Positions 1 through 14,338 are shown, counted from the first letter of the stretch. The stretch is DNA of 64,000 nucleotides from Microbacterium sp. KUDC0406 (GCF_021582875.1 NZ_CP091138.1:1-64000), one strand, 5' to 3'. A program made the numbers and translations. Notes: generated by a model not told the origin, from the letters alone.

Positions 1-354
1 TTACCTGTTCGCCCCAAGCGGTTGAGCGAAAGGCCGGAAGGCCCAGCTCCCCTCCAAGCGGCGGACACACCACCTCCAGTTCACTCCCGAGTGAACGGCA
101 CACGTGCCACGGATGTGGAAGAGATCACCTGCTCTGTTGAGACGGTCGCGAGACCCGACTTCAGGTGCGTCCGATCCTTGAGAACTCAACAGCGTGCACT
201 TGTCAAATGCCAAATAACCTCGACTCTGCTTCGGCAGGGTGAGATTCCTTTGGATCAATTTATATGGATGTCAGCAATGATGTTCGTTTTTTGGTCATGG
301 TTGAACTCGCTGCCTGTTCGCCGTTTTCCCGGTGGATGGGTTTGCATCTGTTTT
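1..354 (+). promoter_or_regulatory. rRNA operon leader region
   Basis: No protein gene is supported here. At 178-199 there is a boxA-like antitermination/processing motif (TTGAGAACTCAACAG, then GTGCAC), and a related TTTGAGAACTAC recurs in the 16S-23S spacer at 2149-2160. I see no convincing TTGACA/TATAAT pair, so the main rRNA promoter is probably upstream of the window or degenerate. Short reading frames crossing this region are chance. Confidence 0.6.
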
Positions 355-5335
<4,981 letters not shown>

Positions 5336-5435
5336 TCTTGTTCTTCTGCGAGATGAACGCGTCCACTTTGTGGTTCTCGACGTACGGTCGGAACCCAAAC
5401 AACACACACGTTGTGTTGCTTGAAACGTCAATAGT

Positions 5436-5554
5436 GTTTCGGCGGCCATAGCGTGAGGGAAACGCCCGGTCACATTCCGAACCCGGAAGCTAAGCCTCAC
5501 AGCGCCGATGGTACTGCAGGGGGGACCCTGTGGGAGAGTAGGACACCGCCGAAC
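5436..5554 (+). rRNA. rrf: 5S ribosomal RNA
   Basis: About 119 nt. It begins in GTTTCGGCGGCCATAGCG and closes with GGACACCGCCGAAC, which pairs with the 5' end as the terminal helix. The conserved CCGAACCCGGAAGCTAAG loop lies at about 5478-5495. It sits 100 nt after the 23S gene, directly before the operon terminator. Confidence 0.92.
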
Positions 5555-5564
5555 TCCTTCTAAA

Positions 5565-5599
5565 CGAAAGAGCCACCCAAAGCAGGGTGGCTCTTTCGC
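5565..5599 (+). terminator. rRNA operon terminator
   Basis: A perfect 14-bp stem, CGAAAGAGCCACCC / GGGTGGCTCTTTCG, with an AAAGCA loop lies 10 nt after the 5S gene. There is no long U tract, but it is the strongest hairpin after the rRNA genes and is followed by an independent gene. Confidence 0.85.
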
Positions 5600-5694
5600 G
5601 TTAACGCACCCTCAACGCACCCGTGATTTGACTTCCCCTGCGGGCGGGCTATGGTCGATGGTTACGCCAGCCATCAGAAGGGGAAGCGAAAATC

Positions 5695-5829
5695 ATGTCT
5701 GGAAAGACGCCGCAGTCACGCGCAGGAAAGAAGACGCCTCAGCTCTCGCTCAAGGAGAAGAGGGCGGAGAAGCGCGCAAAACGGGAGCCGGAGACGTTCA
5801 TCAAGCCTCGCAAGGGCGCGAGCCGCTGA
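5695..5829 (+). CDS. small Lys/Arg-rich conserved protein (44 aa)
   Basis: A 44-codon gene that opens MSGKTPQSRAGKK and ends KPRKGASR. It is strongly basic with no hydrophobic segment, so it is probably cytosolic and may bind nucleic acid. A purine-rich AAGGGGAAGCG stretch just upstream can serve as ribosome-binding site. I recall similar tiny basic proteins as conserved hypotheticals in Microbacteriaceae, but no function is known. It is the first gene after the rRNA operon and is followed by its own hairpin. The function call is deliberately left open. Confidence 0.6.
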   Translation: MSGKTPQSRAGKKTPQLSLKEKRAEKRAKREPETFIKPRKGASR

Positions 5830-5847
5830 TCTGACTCCAACTCCTGC

Positions 5848-5888
5848 GGGCGCTGCCGTGGACCGTCTTCCTGGTCTCGGCAGCGCCC
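5848..5888 (+). terminator. hairpin after the small basic protein gene
   Basis: A perfect 11-bp inverted repeat, GGGCGCTGCCG / CGGCAGCGCCC, with a 19-nt loop, 18 nt past the stop codon. There is no U tract, as is common for actinobacterial terminators. Confidence 0.6.
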
Positions 5889-5997
5889 GACTCCGTTCCT
5901 GGGCTCTCTCGTCGGCCGATTCCGCTTTCGGTGAAACTCGATCCCGGCTAGACTGATCCTCAGTGTCACCCTTGCGGTATCGCAGAATGGAGTCCTG

Positions 5998-7712
5998 ATG
6001 GCATCCGACTACATCCCCCGGTCTCGGACTACGCGTTCCTGTTCGGCGAGGCCTTCGGCCTCGACCTGGTCGCGCGGGGCACCGGCGGCGCATTCAGCGC
6101 CGAGGACGCCACCGAGATCGTCGCGGGTGCCGGTGAGTTCGCGGCATCCGTCCTCGCGCCGCTCGAGACCGTCGGCGACCGCGAGGGCGCCCGTCTCGAA
6201 GACGGCCAGGTGCACCTTCCTGCCGGATTCGCCGAGGCGTATCAGGCCTTCGCCGAGGCCGGGTGGGTCACCGCCGAGGCCCCCGAGTCTGCGGGCGGCG
6301 ACGGCCTGCCCGGCTCGATCCGCGCCGGACTCGGCGAGATCTGGAATGGCTCGAACGCGGCCTTCGCGCTGTGCTGGCTGCTCTCGGCCGGCCAGATCCA
6401 CGCGCTGGACGCCGCGGCATCCGATGAGATCCGCGAGACGTACCTGACCAGGCTGGTATCCGGCGAGTGGACCGGCACGATGAACCTCACTGAGCCCGAG
6501 GCCGGCACCGACCTGGGAGCGATCCGCACCATGGCGACGCCGCGACCGGATGGCTCGTGGGGCATCAGCGGCCAGAAGATCTTCATCACCTGGGGTGACC
6601 ACGACGTCGCGCCGAACATCGTGCACCTCGTGCTCGCGCGCACCCCGGATGCCCCGGCCGGCGCCAAGGGGCTGTCGCTGTTCGTCGTGCCGAAGTTCCT
6701 TCCTGACGCCGCAGGCGGGCCCGGTGAGCGCAATGCCGTCACCACCGCATCGATCGAGCACAAGCTCGGCATCCACGGCAGTCCTACCTGCGTGCTCGCC
6801 TATGAGGACGCCACAGGCCACCTCGTCGGCGAGGTCGGCGGGGGACTGGCCGGCATGTTCGTGATGATGAACTCCGCCCGCGCGGGCATGGGGTTCCAGG
6901 CCACCGGCATCTCGGATCGCGCCTACCAGCAGGCAGCCGCGTACGCCGACGAGCGCCGTCAGGGCGGCGTGCTCGACCGCCCTGCGGGCGCTCCCATCGC
7001 CGAGCACCCCGACGTTCGCCGCCTGCTGCTCTCGATGCAGAGCCGCGTCTTCGCGATGCGCGCGCTGGGCGTGTACCTCGGCGACCTGTTCGACCGCGCC
7101 GAGACCGACGGCACGGGCGCTCTGGCTGAATTCTTCGTGCCGATCCTGAAGGGCTGGGCGACCGAGGACGCCGTCGCACTGACCAGCGACGCGATCCAGG
7201 TGCACGGCGGCATGGGCTTCATCGAGGAGACCGGTGTCGCACAGCATTATCGGGATGCCCGGATCATGCCGATCTACGAGGGCACGACTGCGATCCAGTC
7301 GAACGACCTGATCGGCCGCAAGGTGATCCGCAACGGCGGCGCGACCGCCGAGGAGCTGTTCGCGCAGATCGAGCAGACCGTCACCGCCCTGCGCGGCCTG
7401 GATGACGCCGTCGCCGCGCGCACCGCGGATCGCCTCGAGCGCGCGATCGCGTCGGCTCGCACGGCCACCGCCGCGCTGCTCGGTTTCGGCCAGACCCGCG
7501 ACGCCTACGGCGTCAGCGTGCCGTACCTCATGCTGCTCGGCACGCTCGCCGGCGGTTGGATGCACGGCCTCGCCGTGACCGCGGTGCTCGCGCATGACAC
7601 GCAGGATGCTGCGGATGCCGCGCGGCTGGTGTCCGCCGACTTCTACGGCGCCCACCACCTGCCCCGCGTGCACATGCTCGCCGAGACGGTCGCGGCCGGC
7701 GAGATCGCATGA
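5998..7712 (+). pseudogene. acyl-CoA dehydrogenase (FadE/DmdC-like), apparent frameshift near the start
   Basis: An FAD-dependent acyl-CoA dehydrogenase with the extra C-terminal domain of the FadE5/DmdC-type subgroup. Seen: MNLTEPEAGTDLG (flavin-binding loop), KIFITWGDHD, GGMGFIEETGVAQHYRDARI and IYEGTTAIQ, whose Glu is the usual catalytic base. The natural ATG at 5998 (GGAG 6 nt upstream) reads MASDYIP and then leaves frame. The C run at 6015-6019 is one C short; adding one C would join it to VSDYAFLFGEAFG and the rest, giving about 571 residues. As it stands only a GTG at 6210 opens the main frame (500 aa). A possible promoter is TTTCGG-17-TAGACT at 5926-5954. A sequencing error is as likely as a true mutation. 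Confidence 0.85.
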
Positions 7713-7714
7713 CA

Positions 7715-7789
7715 GGTCGCCCCAGACGAACGAAGGCCGTGGCTCCGAGTCTCTCGGGTCTGCGGCCTTCGTCGTGTCCTCGGGGCGAC
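7715..7789 (+). terminator. bidirectional terminator between convergent genes
   Basis: Nested inverted repeats: outer arms GGTCGCCCC / GGGGCGACC and inner arms ACGAAGGCCG / CGGCCTTCGT (7730-7739 and 7763-7772). It lies between the acyl-CoA dehydrogenase stop and the convergent soxR stop, so it can serve both strands. Confidence 0.75.
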
Positions 7790-7802
7790 CCGGCCGCGGC
7801 GC

Positions 7803-8270
7803 TCAGCCCGCGTCGTCCTGCAGACGCAGCGCGCCGGCGCCCCGCGTGCCGAGCGCGTCGTCGGGGTTCAGCAGTCCGCAGGCCCGCATCGACAGACATC
7901 CGCAGCCGATGCATCCGGTGAGTTCGCGCTCCAGGCGTTCGATGCCCTCGCGCCGCTTCTCGAGCTCGCGCTTCCAGCGTCGCGATGCGCGGGCCCACTC
8001 CGTGTGGGTCGGCGTCCGAGTGAGCGGGACGTCGGCGAACGCGTCCTTCACCTCGGACAGCGGCAGGCCGAGGTTCTTCGCGACGGTGATCAGCGAGACC
8101 CGGCGCAGCATGTGCCGGGCATAGCGCCGCTGATTGCCCGGCGTACGGGTCGAGGCGATCAGGCCGAGACTCTCGTAGAAGTGCAGTGCCGACGGTGCGA
8201 CGCCGGTGCGACGGCTCATCTCGCCGATGGTCAGCGGGTCGTCCGGGGTGTGCGCGGGCTCTGTGGTCAT
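7803..8270 (-). CDS. soxR: redox-sensing MerR-family regulator SoxR
   Basis: A 155-residue SoxR. The N-terminal winged helix ([20 protein letters not shown], about residues 13-32) is followed by the MerR dimerisation helix. The C-terminal [12 protein letters not shown] places four cysteines (120, 123, 125, 131) in the C-x2-C-x-C-x5-C pattern that binds the [2Fe-2S] cluster. The cluster is known to activate transcription on oxidation by redox-active compounds. It is divergent from fdxA, with a textbook SoxR box between them, so it very probably controls fdxA and the flavin reductase. Confidence 0.95.
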   Translation of the reverse strand: MTTEPAHTPDDPLTIGEMSRRTGVAPSALHFYESLGLIASTRTPGNQRRYARHMLRRVSLITVAKNLGLPLSEVKDAFADVPLTRTPTHTEWARASRRWKRELEKRREGIERLERELTGCIGCGCLSMRACGLLNPDDALGTRGAGALRLQDDAG

Positions 8271-8288
8271 CAGGAACTTTCGCTCGAT

Positions 8289-8319
8289 TTGACCTCAAGG
8301 TTACTTGAGGTTTTACGCT
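8289..8319 (+). promoter_or_regulatory. SoxR box within a 19-bp-spaced promoter
   Basis: CCTCAAGGTTACTTGAGG (8293-8310) is a near-perfect dyad matching the SoxR consensus. It sits in the spacer between TTGACC (8289-8294) and TACGCT (8314-8319). The spacer is exactly 19 bp, the over-long spacing that MerR-family activators correct by DNA distortion. The promoter fires towards fdxA. Confidence 0.9.
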
Positions 8320-8325
8320 GGAACT

Positions 8326-8355
8326 GTGACCCGAGTGAAGAACCTCCTCCGATGA
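8326..8355 (+). CDS. possible leaderless 9-codon leader ORF in front of fdxA
   Basis: A GTG lies 6 nt after the TACGCT -10 box, where transcription should start, so it could be translated without a 5' leader. It encodes VTRVKNLLR and stops in the ATGA that also starts fdxA. The fdxA start has no Shine-Dalgarno sequence on this strand, so translational coupling from this mini-ORF would explain how fdxA is initiated. This is inferred from spacing only. Confidence 0.35.
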   Translation: MTRVKNLLR

Positions 8356-8678
8356 CCTACGTGATCGCACTGCCATGCGTCGACGTCAAGGACAGAGCCT
8401 GCGTCGACGAGTGTCCGGTGGACTGCATCTACGAGGGCGAGCGATCGCTGTACATCCACCCCGACGAGTGCGTGGACTGCGGGGCCTGCGAACCTGTCTG
8501 TCCGGTCGAGGCGATCTTCTACGAGGATGACCTGCCCGAGGAATGGGCCGACTACTACAAGGCCAACGTCGAGTTCTTCGACGAGATCGGCTCGCCGGGT
8601 GGCGCGGCGAAGGTCGGGGCGTACGACTTCGACCACCCCGTGATCGCCGCCCTTCCCCCGCAAGCGGTGGCTGAGTGA
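8352..8678 (+). CDS. fdxA: seven-iron ferredoxin [3Fe-4S][4Fe-4S]
   Basis: A 108-residue low-potential electron carrier of the actinobacterial/Azotobacter 7Fe type. Cluster cysteines are visible at 9, 17, 21, 40, 43, 46 and 50, with an extra one at 25. The pattern is [20 protein letters not shown] followed by [16 protein letters not shown]. The long C-terminal tail with [10 protein letters not shown] is usual for the family. It is the first gene of the SoxR-controlled unit and overlaps the flavin reductase start by GTGA. It may feed electrons to a partner oxygenase or take part in resetting SoxR; neither is shown by the sequence. Confidence 0.93.
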   Translation: MTYVIALPCVDVKDRACVDECPVDCIYEGERSLYIHPDECVDCGACEPVCPVEAIFYEDDLPEEWADYYKANVEFFDEIGSPGGAAKVGAYDFDHPVIAALPPQAVAE

Positions 8679-9202
8679 GCGCGCCGACGATGGTCCTGAA
8701 GCCGGGAGCGCCCGTCCCTTCCGAGGTGGGCGAGGCCATGAAGGCCGCCTTCCGCCGGCATCCCGCCGGGGTCGCGATCATCACGGCCATGACACCGACG
8801 GGCCCGGTGGGCCTGACCGCGTCGAGTGTCGCCTCGGTGGCTGTCGACCCTGCGGCGATCGTCTTCTCGGTCACGCGCGCGACCGGCAGCGCCGGCGCGA
8901 TCCTCGCCGCGGACGGTTTCGTCGTGCATCTCATCGACGACGAGCACTCCGCGCTCGCGCAGAGCTTCGCCGTGAGCGGGGCAGAGCGGTTCACGCCCGA
9001 GCAGGGCTGGGACATCCTTCCCACGGGTGAGCCGCATCTGCCCGCCGCCCGTGTCGCGCTGCGATGCCGACCGCTGCAGACGGTGCCGGTCGGGGCATCG
9101 ACCGTCGTCATCGCCGAGGTCGTCGAGGTGCTCTTCGGCGACGAGGGCCGCCCACTGGTCTACGTCGACCGCGCGTTCCACGCGCTCCCGCACGCCGACT
9201 GA
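8675..9202 (+). CDS. flavin reductase-like FMN-binding protein
   Basis: A 175-residue flavin_reduct-type split barrel. Seen: [34 protein letters not shown] (FMN-phosphate binding region), [10 protein letters not shown], and [11 protein letters not shown]. Family members reduce FMN or FAD with NAD(P)H for two-component monooxygenases, or act as flavoredoxins. The GTG start overlaps the fdxA stop, so the two are translationally coupled under SoxR control. The nearby FAD monooxygenase is single-component by its motifs and is not an obvious partner. Confidence 0.88.
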   Translation: MSAPTMVLKPGAPVPSEVGEAMKAAFRRHPAGVAIITAMTPTGPVGLTASSVASVAVDPAAIVFSVTRATGSAGAILAADGFVVHLIDDEHSALAQSFAVSGAERFTPEQGWDILPTGEPHLPAARVALRCRPLQTVPVGASTVVIAEVVEVLFGDEGRPLVYVDRAFHALPHAD

Positions 9203-9208
9203 CGTCGG

Positions 9209-10390
9209 TCACGTCGCGGGGACCGGCGGCAGGTCGATCGGGTCGCGCAGGCTGCGGCCCATCGCGAGGTTCGCGATGAACGGGATGCCCATGAGCCCGA
9301 GCACGCCGTTGCGCAGCCAGAGCTGCATGCGATTCCGCGGGGCGAAAGCTGCTCCGAGGCCGATCGCAGCGTCCTGCTTGCCGCGCACGACCGCGGCGAG
9401 TCGCTGCTCCCAGGCGGCGAAGGCCGCCGCGTGATCGCCCTGCGCGTCCTGCAACGCCATGGCGAGCACGTAGGCCTCGACCATGGCCAGGGCCGACCCC
9501 TGCCCTGCCAGCAGAGACGGACAGGCCGCGGCGTCGCCGACGAGCGCGATCCGTCCATGTGACCAGGTCGGCAGGCGGATCTGACTGGCGCGATCCATGT
9601 AGAAGGTGCCGGCCGCCTGCATCCGATCGAGGATCTCGGGCACCTCCCAGCCCATGCCGCCCAAGCGCCCGCGCAGCAGCGTCTGCTGCGCTTCGACGTC
9701 GTCGAGCGGCAGATCGCCCTCGTGACGGAACATGAAGCAGACCATCGTCGAATCGTCGCGCAGTGCGATGCGCAGAGCCTGCGCTCCGACCTCCGTGTGC
9801 GTCACCGCGACCAGCTCGTCTCTCGGCCGGTATCCCGGAATGTCGAAGGCCGCGACCGTGATGCCGAGGTATCGCTCGACCTGCTGCTCCGGGTCGAACG
9901 ACAGCGTCCGCACGCGGGAATGCAGCCCGTCGGCGCCGATCACGAGGTCGAATTCCCGGGGCGGCGCATGCAGGAACTCGACCTGGACCCGGTGCCCATC
10001 GTCGTGCAGCTGCGTCACCGTGTCGTCGAAGATCGTCTCGACGCCGCCCGGCACCGCGTCGTAGATCGCCCGGGCCAGATCGGAGCGGGCGATCGAGACG
10101 TACCGTCCGTGTGCGGCATCGATCAGGCGCAGTGGATCCAGATGTGACACGCGCCGCCCCCGGCTGTCGACCTCGCGCAGCTCGCGGAACCGGTATCCCT
10201 CATCGAGCAGCCTCGGCACTATGCCCATGCGTTCGGCCACGTCGTAGCCGGTGCCCCAGAAGTCGACGACATAGCCGCCCTCACGCAGCTGCGGGGCCCG
10301 TTCGACGATCGTCGGTTCGTGCCCGGTCCTGGCCAGCCAGTACGCGAGTGTGGGGCCGGCGATCCCGGCGCCGACGATGAGAATCCGCAT
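9209..10390 (-). CDS. FAD-dependent aromatic-type monooxygenase (PHBH/UbiH fold)
   Basis: 393 residues from MRILIVGAGIAGPTLAYWLA, the GxGxxG dinucleotide site. IGADGLHSRVR (DG motif, FAD/NADPH) and RIALVGDAAACPSLLAGQGSALAM (GD motif, FAD ribityl contact) are intact, placing it in the group A flavin monooxygenases that use one polypeptide. In this subgroup substrates range from antibiotics (TetX-like) to aromatics; the sequence does not say which. The ATG at 10390 is preferred over longer in-frame starts because it begins at the flavin fold. It converges with the flavin reductase gene. Confidence 0.88.
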   Translation of the reverse strand: MRILIVGAGIAGPTLAYWLARTGHEPTIVERAPQLREGGYVVDFWGTGYDVAERMGIVPRLLDEGYRFRELREVDSRGRRVSHLDPLRLIDAAHGRYVSIARSDLARAIYDAVPGGVETIFDDTVTQLHDDGHRVQVEFLHAPPREFDLVIGADGLHSRVRTLSFDPEQQVERYLGITVAAFDIPGYRPRDELVAVTHTEVGAQALRIALRDDSTMVCFMFRHEGDLPLDDVEAQQTLLRGRLGGMGWEVPEILDRMQAAGTFYMDRASQIRLPTWSHGRIALVGDAAACPSLLAGQGSALAMVEAYVLAMALQDAQGDHAAAFAAWEQRLAAVVRGKQDAAIGLGAAFAPRNRMQLWLRNGVLGLMGIPFIANLAMGRSLRDPIDLPPVPAT

Positions 10391-10443
10391 GAGAATGTCC
10401 TCTGGCCACGATGAGGCGTATGAGTCCGAGGCTACGCCCCGAG

Positions 10444-10863
10444 TCACCGCGAGCGCGAGATCAACTCCAGCAGTGCTCGGCCGTAGGCCTCGGAGGGATC
10501 CGGATGCTCGAACAGCAGCCGTTCGCCGGTGATCTCGACCTCGACCTGAAAGGCGTCCTCGAGCCGGATGAGACGGCGGAACGTGCCGCGCAGCAGGTCG
10601 CGCAACTGATCCTCACGCGGGAGCCAGACGGCATCGGCGACGGCCACGGCATCCAGCGCCCACTCGGTCGTGCCGTTGAAGGCGAGGTTCGTGCCGCCGG
10701 TCGCCGGGCGCGCCTCGATCGTCATCGCACTCACCGTGAAGACATCGGCCTCCGCCTCGAGCTCGACCTCATCCGGCAGGTCGAGCTGGAAGCGGTCGCC
10801 CTCGGCGGGATGCCAGATGAGGCCGCCATCGCGCAGGGCTCGCGCGAGTTCGCGGGAGATCAT
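10444..10863 (-). CDS. conserved hypothetical protein (139 aa)
   Basis: An acidic, soluble protein without signal or membrane segments, opening MISRELARALRDGGLIWHP. It has alternating strands around FQLDLPDEVELEAEADVFTVSAMTIE, and no catalytic motif that I recognise. Similar proteins in Microbacteriaceae are, from memory, sometimes labelled pilus assembly CpaE without support; no Walker or receiver motif is present here. It stands upstream of, and on the same strand as, the monooxygenase. Confidence 0.7.
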   Translation of the reverse strand: MISRELARALRDGGLIWHPAEGDRFQLDLPDEVELEAEADVFTVSAMTIEARPATGGTNLAFNGTTEWALDAVAVADAVWLPREDQLRDLLRGTFRRLIRLEDAFQVEVEITGERLLFEHPDPSEAYGRALLELISRSR

Positions 10864-10891
10864 CTCCCCACGCTATCCGTTCAGGGCTTCC

Positions 10892-11260
10892 CTATCTGTC
10901 AAGCATGGGAGTGGCGATGTCCACGGCAATGCACGTGACGATCGTCAGCAGCGCGACGGCGCCGATGCCGACGACCGGCACCCACCAGCTCGACCTGCCG
11001 AGCAGGGAACGCCAGGTGACACCGATCACGGCCAGGATCCAGAGCAGTGCGCTGGCCCAGATCTGCACCTGCATGCTCGCAGCGACCAGGTCGTAGTCGC
11101 ACTGGTCGCTGCACCCGGCGATGCTCAGGGCTTGCATGACGAGAATCATGTATGCGGCGTACGAGGCGACCACCTGAACGAGCAGGTAGCCGAGGCCTGC
11201 CCCGATTCTGCTCACGGCGCGGCTGGGCGCCCGCTCCTGGGTGTGTGCCTCGTCGCTCAT
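10892..11260 (-). CDS. small integral membrane protein (122 aa)
   Basis: A hydrophobic protein with about three transmembrane segments: GLGYLLVQVVASYAAYMIL, a segment around ASALLWILAVIGVTW, and VVGIGAVALLTIVTCIAVDI. A CSDQCDYD segment between the first two has a cysteine pair. I chose MSDEAHTQERAP (11260) over an upstream in-frame start because the upstream residues are low-complexity Arg/Gly. Function is unknown. Confidence 0.65.
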   Translation of the reverse strand: MSDEAHTQERAPSRAVSRIGAGLGYLLVQVVASYAAYMILVMQALSIAGCSDQCDYDLVAASMQVQIWASALLWILAVIGVTWRSLLGRSSWWVPVVGIGAVALLTIVTCIAVDIATPMLDR

Positions 11261-11418
11261 TCGTCTGCCCCCGTGTGGGAGCCTAGCGGCGCGGCATCCG
11301 GACATCAGGGAAGGACGGCACGCGCCGCATGCGGGAAAGCTCCGCGAACCGACGGAGAACGCGGCATGATGTGATCAGATCGATCTGCGCTGGGGGAGCC
11401 ATCAAGACACACGACGAC

Positions 11419-12747
11419 GTGACAGACGACCTCGCCGACCTGGCCGGGCTGTTCCAAGGACCACAGAGCTCGACCGAGGCGGCCCGCGCTGCCCGCGGCC
11501 GCGGCGGGCGGGCTGCTCTGCTGATCATCGCGATCATCCTCGTGCTGGCCCTCGGCAGCGCCGGCGGGTACGTCTGGTGGGCGCTGAACGCTCCGCTGCC
11601 TGCGCCGACCTCCTCGTCGCACACGCCCGACCCGCCGACCACCCCGGCGGCGGTGATCGCGGTGCCGACCGAGGTGGCCGCCTCCGCGCTCAGCCTCTCC
11701 GGTGCCGAGGAGTACCTCGGCAAGACCCCCGGTATCTGGGCCGAGAGCGGCACGAACGACCCGCGTCCGATGGCGAGCATCAGCAAGCTCATCACCGCAC
11801 TCGTCGTGCTCGAGCGGAAGCCGCTCGCGAACGCCACCGATCCCGGCCCCACGATCCGATTCAGCAAGGCCGACCACGACCTGTACGACCAGTACTACGT
11901 GAAGGGCGCGACGATCGCGGCCATGCCCACCGGCAGCTCGATGTCGGAGCACGACGCGATCGCCATGATGCTCGTCCCGTCGGCGAGCAACTACGCGGAC
12001 GCCGTCTCCACCTGGGCGTTCGGCTCGCGCGGGGCGTTCCTCAGCGCGGCCAGGAAGTGGCTCGCGAAGAACGGTCTGAACAGCACCGGGATCGTCGAGC
12101 CGACCGGCATCAGCCCGCAGAACACCAGCACTCCCAGCGATCTCATCGCGCTGGGGCGGCTGGCCGCGGCGCACCCGGCGATCGCCGCCATCGCCACGCA
12201 GACGTCGATCGAGATCCCGAGCATCGGCGGTTTCTCGAACACCAACAACCTGCTCGGCGTCGAGGGTGTCACGGGGCTCAAGACCGGCAACCTCGGCACG
12301 GGCTCGCACAACCTGCTCTACACGGCATCGATGAACGTCGGCATCGGCGAGCCGCTGCAAGTGGTCGGCGTCGTCCTCGGCGGCGCGACAGGTGGGGCGG
12401 TCGACGACAACGTGCGGACACTGCTCGCGAGCATCCGTGAGGGCTTCGATCAGGTCGAGGTGGCCAGCAGCGGTCAGGTCGTCGGGCACCTGGAGACGGC
12501 GTGGGGCGATGAGGCCCGGATGGTGATCCCCTCGAGCGCCTCTCTGCTCACCTGGTCGGACACGCCGATCGAGGTGAGCATGAAGATCGAGACGCCGAAG
12601 ACCTTTGCCGATGGCGAGGTCGTCGGCAGCATCACCTGGACCGCCGGCCCGAACACGACCACGTCAGACATCCGTCTGGAGGGCACGATCGGCCAGCCCG
12701 ACGAATGGTGGCGGCTGACCCACCCCCGCCTGCTCGGCGCGGAATGA
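11419..12747 (+). CDS. D-alanyl-D-alanine carboxypeptidase (penicillin-binding fold)
   Basis: A membrane-anchored serine D,D-peptidase for trimming cell-wall stem peptides. A cytosolic N-terminus is followed by one membrane helix (LLIIAIILVLALGSAGGYVWW, near residue 35), a Pro/Thr/Ser linker, and the catalytic domain. Seen: MASISKLITALVVLE (SxxK, S120/K123) and GLKTGNLG (KTG, about residue 288). The second motif is degenerate, PSASNYAD: Ser sits where SxN normally has Asn, with Asn one place on. Start: GTG at 11419 (442 aa) fits the domain best; frames open to 11329 but the extra residues look non-coding. It converges with cls 9 nt on. Confidence 0.85.
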   Translation: MTDDLADLAGLFQGPQSSTEAARAARGRGGRAALLIIAIILVLALGSAGGYVWWALNAPLPAPTSSSHTPDPPTTPAAVIAVPTEVAASALSLSGAEEYLGKTPGIWAESGTNDPRPMASISKLITALVVLERKPLANATDPGPTIRFSKADHDLYDQYYVKGATIAAMPTGSSMSEHDAIAMMLVPSASNYADAVSTWAFGSRGAFLSAARKWLAKNGLNSTGIVEPTGISPQNTSTPSDLIALGRLAAAHPAIAAIATQTSIEIPSIGGFSNTNNLLGVEGVTGLKTGNLGTGSHNLLYTASMNVGIGEPLQVVGVVLGGATGGAVDDNVRTLLASIREGFDQVEVASSGQVVGHLETAWGDEARMVIPSSASLLTWSDTPIEVSMKIETPKTFADGEVVGSITWTAGPNTTTSDIRLEGTIGQPDEWWRLTHPRLLGAE

Positions 12748-12756
12748 GTCTCCGGC

Positions 12757-14217
12757 TCAGTTCAGCGCCGACGTCAGCCGGAACACCCCGTCCAGGAAGG
12801 TGGACTTCGCGGGCTCGCGCAGCCACTCCTCGAGGGTGAGCTCGCGGCCGGCGACCCGGTACTTCTGCTCGACCTCGCGCATCTGCGCCACGAACGACTC
12901 GCCGCGCACCAGCAGCGACATCTCGGAGTTCAGGCTGAACGAGCGGATGTCCATGTTGCTCGACCCGATCACGGCGATGTCGTCGTCGATCGAGAAGTGC
13001 TTCGCGTGCAGGATGTACGGCGCCGGGTACAGGAAGATGCGCACCCCGGCGCGCAGCAGCGTCTCGTAGTACGACCTCTGGGCGTGATAGACCATGCCCT
13101 GGTCGCCGAGCTCCGACACGAACAGCTGCACGTCGAGGCCGCGCTGGCAGGCGGTCGTGATCGCGTAGATCATCGCCTCGTCGGGCACGAAGTAGGGGCT
13201 GGTCAGGATGACCTTCTCGGTCGCTCCGTGGATCAGCGACAGGAACATCCGCAGGTTGTTCTCGGTGCCGTAGGCCGGACCGCTGGGCACCATCTGGCAG
13301 TGCAGGTCGCCCGCGGCAGGCTTCGGAACGGCGGATGCCGGCACCCGCTCGACCGCGGAGAGGTCCTCGCCGGTCTCGATCAGCCAGTCCGAGAGGAACA
13401 CGGCGTCCACCTGCGCGACGACCGGGCCCTCGACGCGCGAGACGAGCTCCTGCCACATCAGCCCGCGCTTGATGTTCTTCTCGGCGTTGTAGTCGCGCGA
13501 GATGAGGTTCTGTGACCCCACGAAGCCGACCGCACCGTCGACGACGACGAGCTTGCGATGGTTGCGCAGATCGGGACGCTGGTACTGGCCTTTGAACGGG
13601 CGGAACGGCAGCATCCATGACCAGGTCACGCCGATGCGGTCGAGCTCGGCGAAGGTCTCCTCCGACTTCGGGATCTTGCGGGAGGAGATGTAGTCGGCCA
13701 GCAGTCGCACGGTGACGCCCCGCTGCACTGCCCGCTCCATGGCGGCGAAGAAGCCGCGGGTCGTGTCATCCCAGGCGGCGATGTAGAACTCGACGTGCAC
13801 GTAGGCCTTGGCCGTGTCGATCGCCGCGGCCATCGCGTCGATCGAGCCCTGGTAGTCGTCGATCAGCTCGGCCGACGAGTCGCCGACGACCGGCAGGCCG
13901 GTCAGCGCGTGGTTCTGCATGGCGACGCGCTGCAGCCAGCGCGGGGCCTCGACGTCGACATGGTCGCCGGCCTCCTCCTTGATCATCGACGTGATGCGAG
14001 ACTGCTCGTCCTGCCGCTTCTTCGGCAGTCGGAAGTTGCCGATCAGCAGGTACAGCCCCACGCCGATGAACGGGACCAGGAAGATCAGCAGCAGCCAGGC
14101 CATCGCCGCCGTGGGCTTGCGGCCGCGCGGGATGTAGATCAGCGCGAGCACGTTGATCGCGAGCGCGGCGATCGCCACGATCGTCCAGATCAGGTTGGCG
14201 GAGAAGAGTGCGGACAT
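12757..14217 (-). CDS. cls: cardiolipin synthase (phospholipase D family)
   Basis: 486 residues. Two N-terminal membrane segments (IWTIVAIAALAINVLALIYI and AMAWLLLIFLVPFIGVGLYLLIG) are followed by two HKD half-sites. These are NHRKLVVVDGAVGFVGSQN and LHAKHFSIDDDIAVIGSSNMD, the paired His-Lys-Asp active site that transfers a phosphatidyl group between phosphatidylglycerol molecules. The C-terminal WLREPAKSTFLDGVFRLTSALN is usual for Cls. Length and architecture match the bacterial ClsA-type enzyme. It is monocistronic here. Confidence 0.95.
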   Translation of the reverse strand: MSALFSANLIWTIVAIAALAINVLALIYIPRGRKPTAAMAWLLLIFLVPFIGVGLYLLIGNFRLPKKRQDEQSRITSMIKEEAGDHVDVEAPRWLQRVAMQNHALTGLPVVGDSSAELIDDYQGSIDAMAAAIDTAKAYVHVEFYIAAWDDTTRGFFAAMERAVQRGVTVRLLADYISSRKIPKSEETFAELDRIGVTWSWMLPFRPFKGQYQRPDLRNHRKLVVVDGAVGFVGSQNLISRDYNAEKNIKRGLMWQELVSRVEGPVVAQVDAVFLSDWLIETGEDLSAVERVPASAVPKPAAGDLHCQMVPSGPAYGTENNLRMFLSLIHGATEKVILTSPYFVPDEAMIYAITTACQRGLDVQLFVSELGDQGMVYHAQRSYYETLLRAGVRIFLYPAPYILHAKHFSIDDDIAVIGSSNMDIRSFSLNSEMSLLVRGESFVAQMREVEQKYRVAGRELTLEEWLREPAKSTFLDGVFRLTSALN

Positions 14218-14338
14218 GCGTTTCCTTCGGGCTGGGATGCTTCAGTGTGGCACGTCGGGGCTCGCCGGTCCGTGAAGCTCATCCGGCGCGGGCGGGGTCA
14301 GTAGAATCGGGCGACTGTGCTGACCGGGGGAGGCGACG

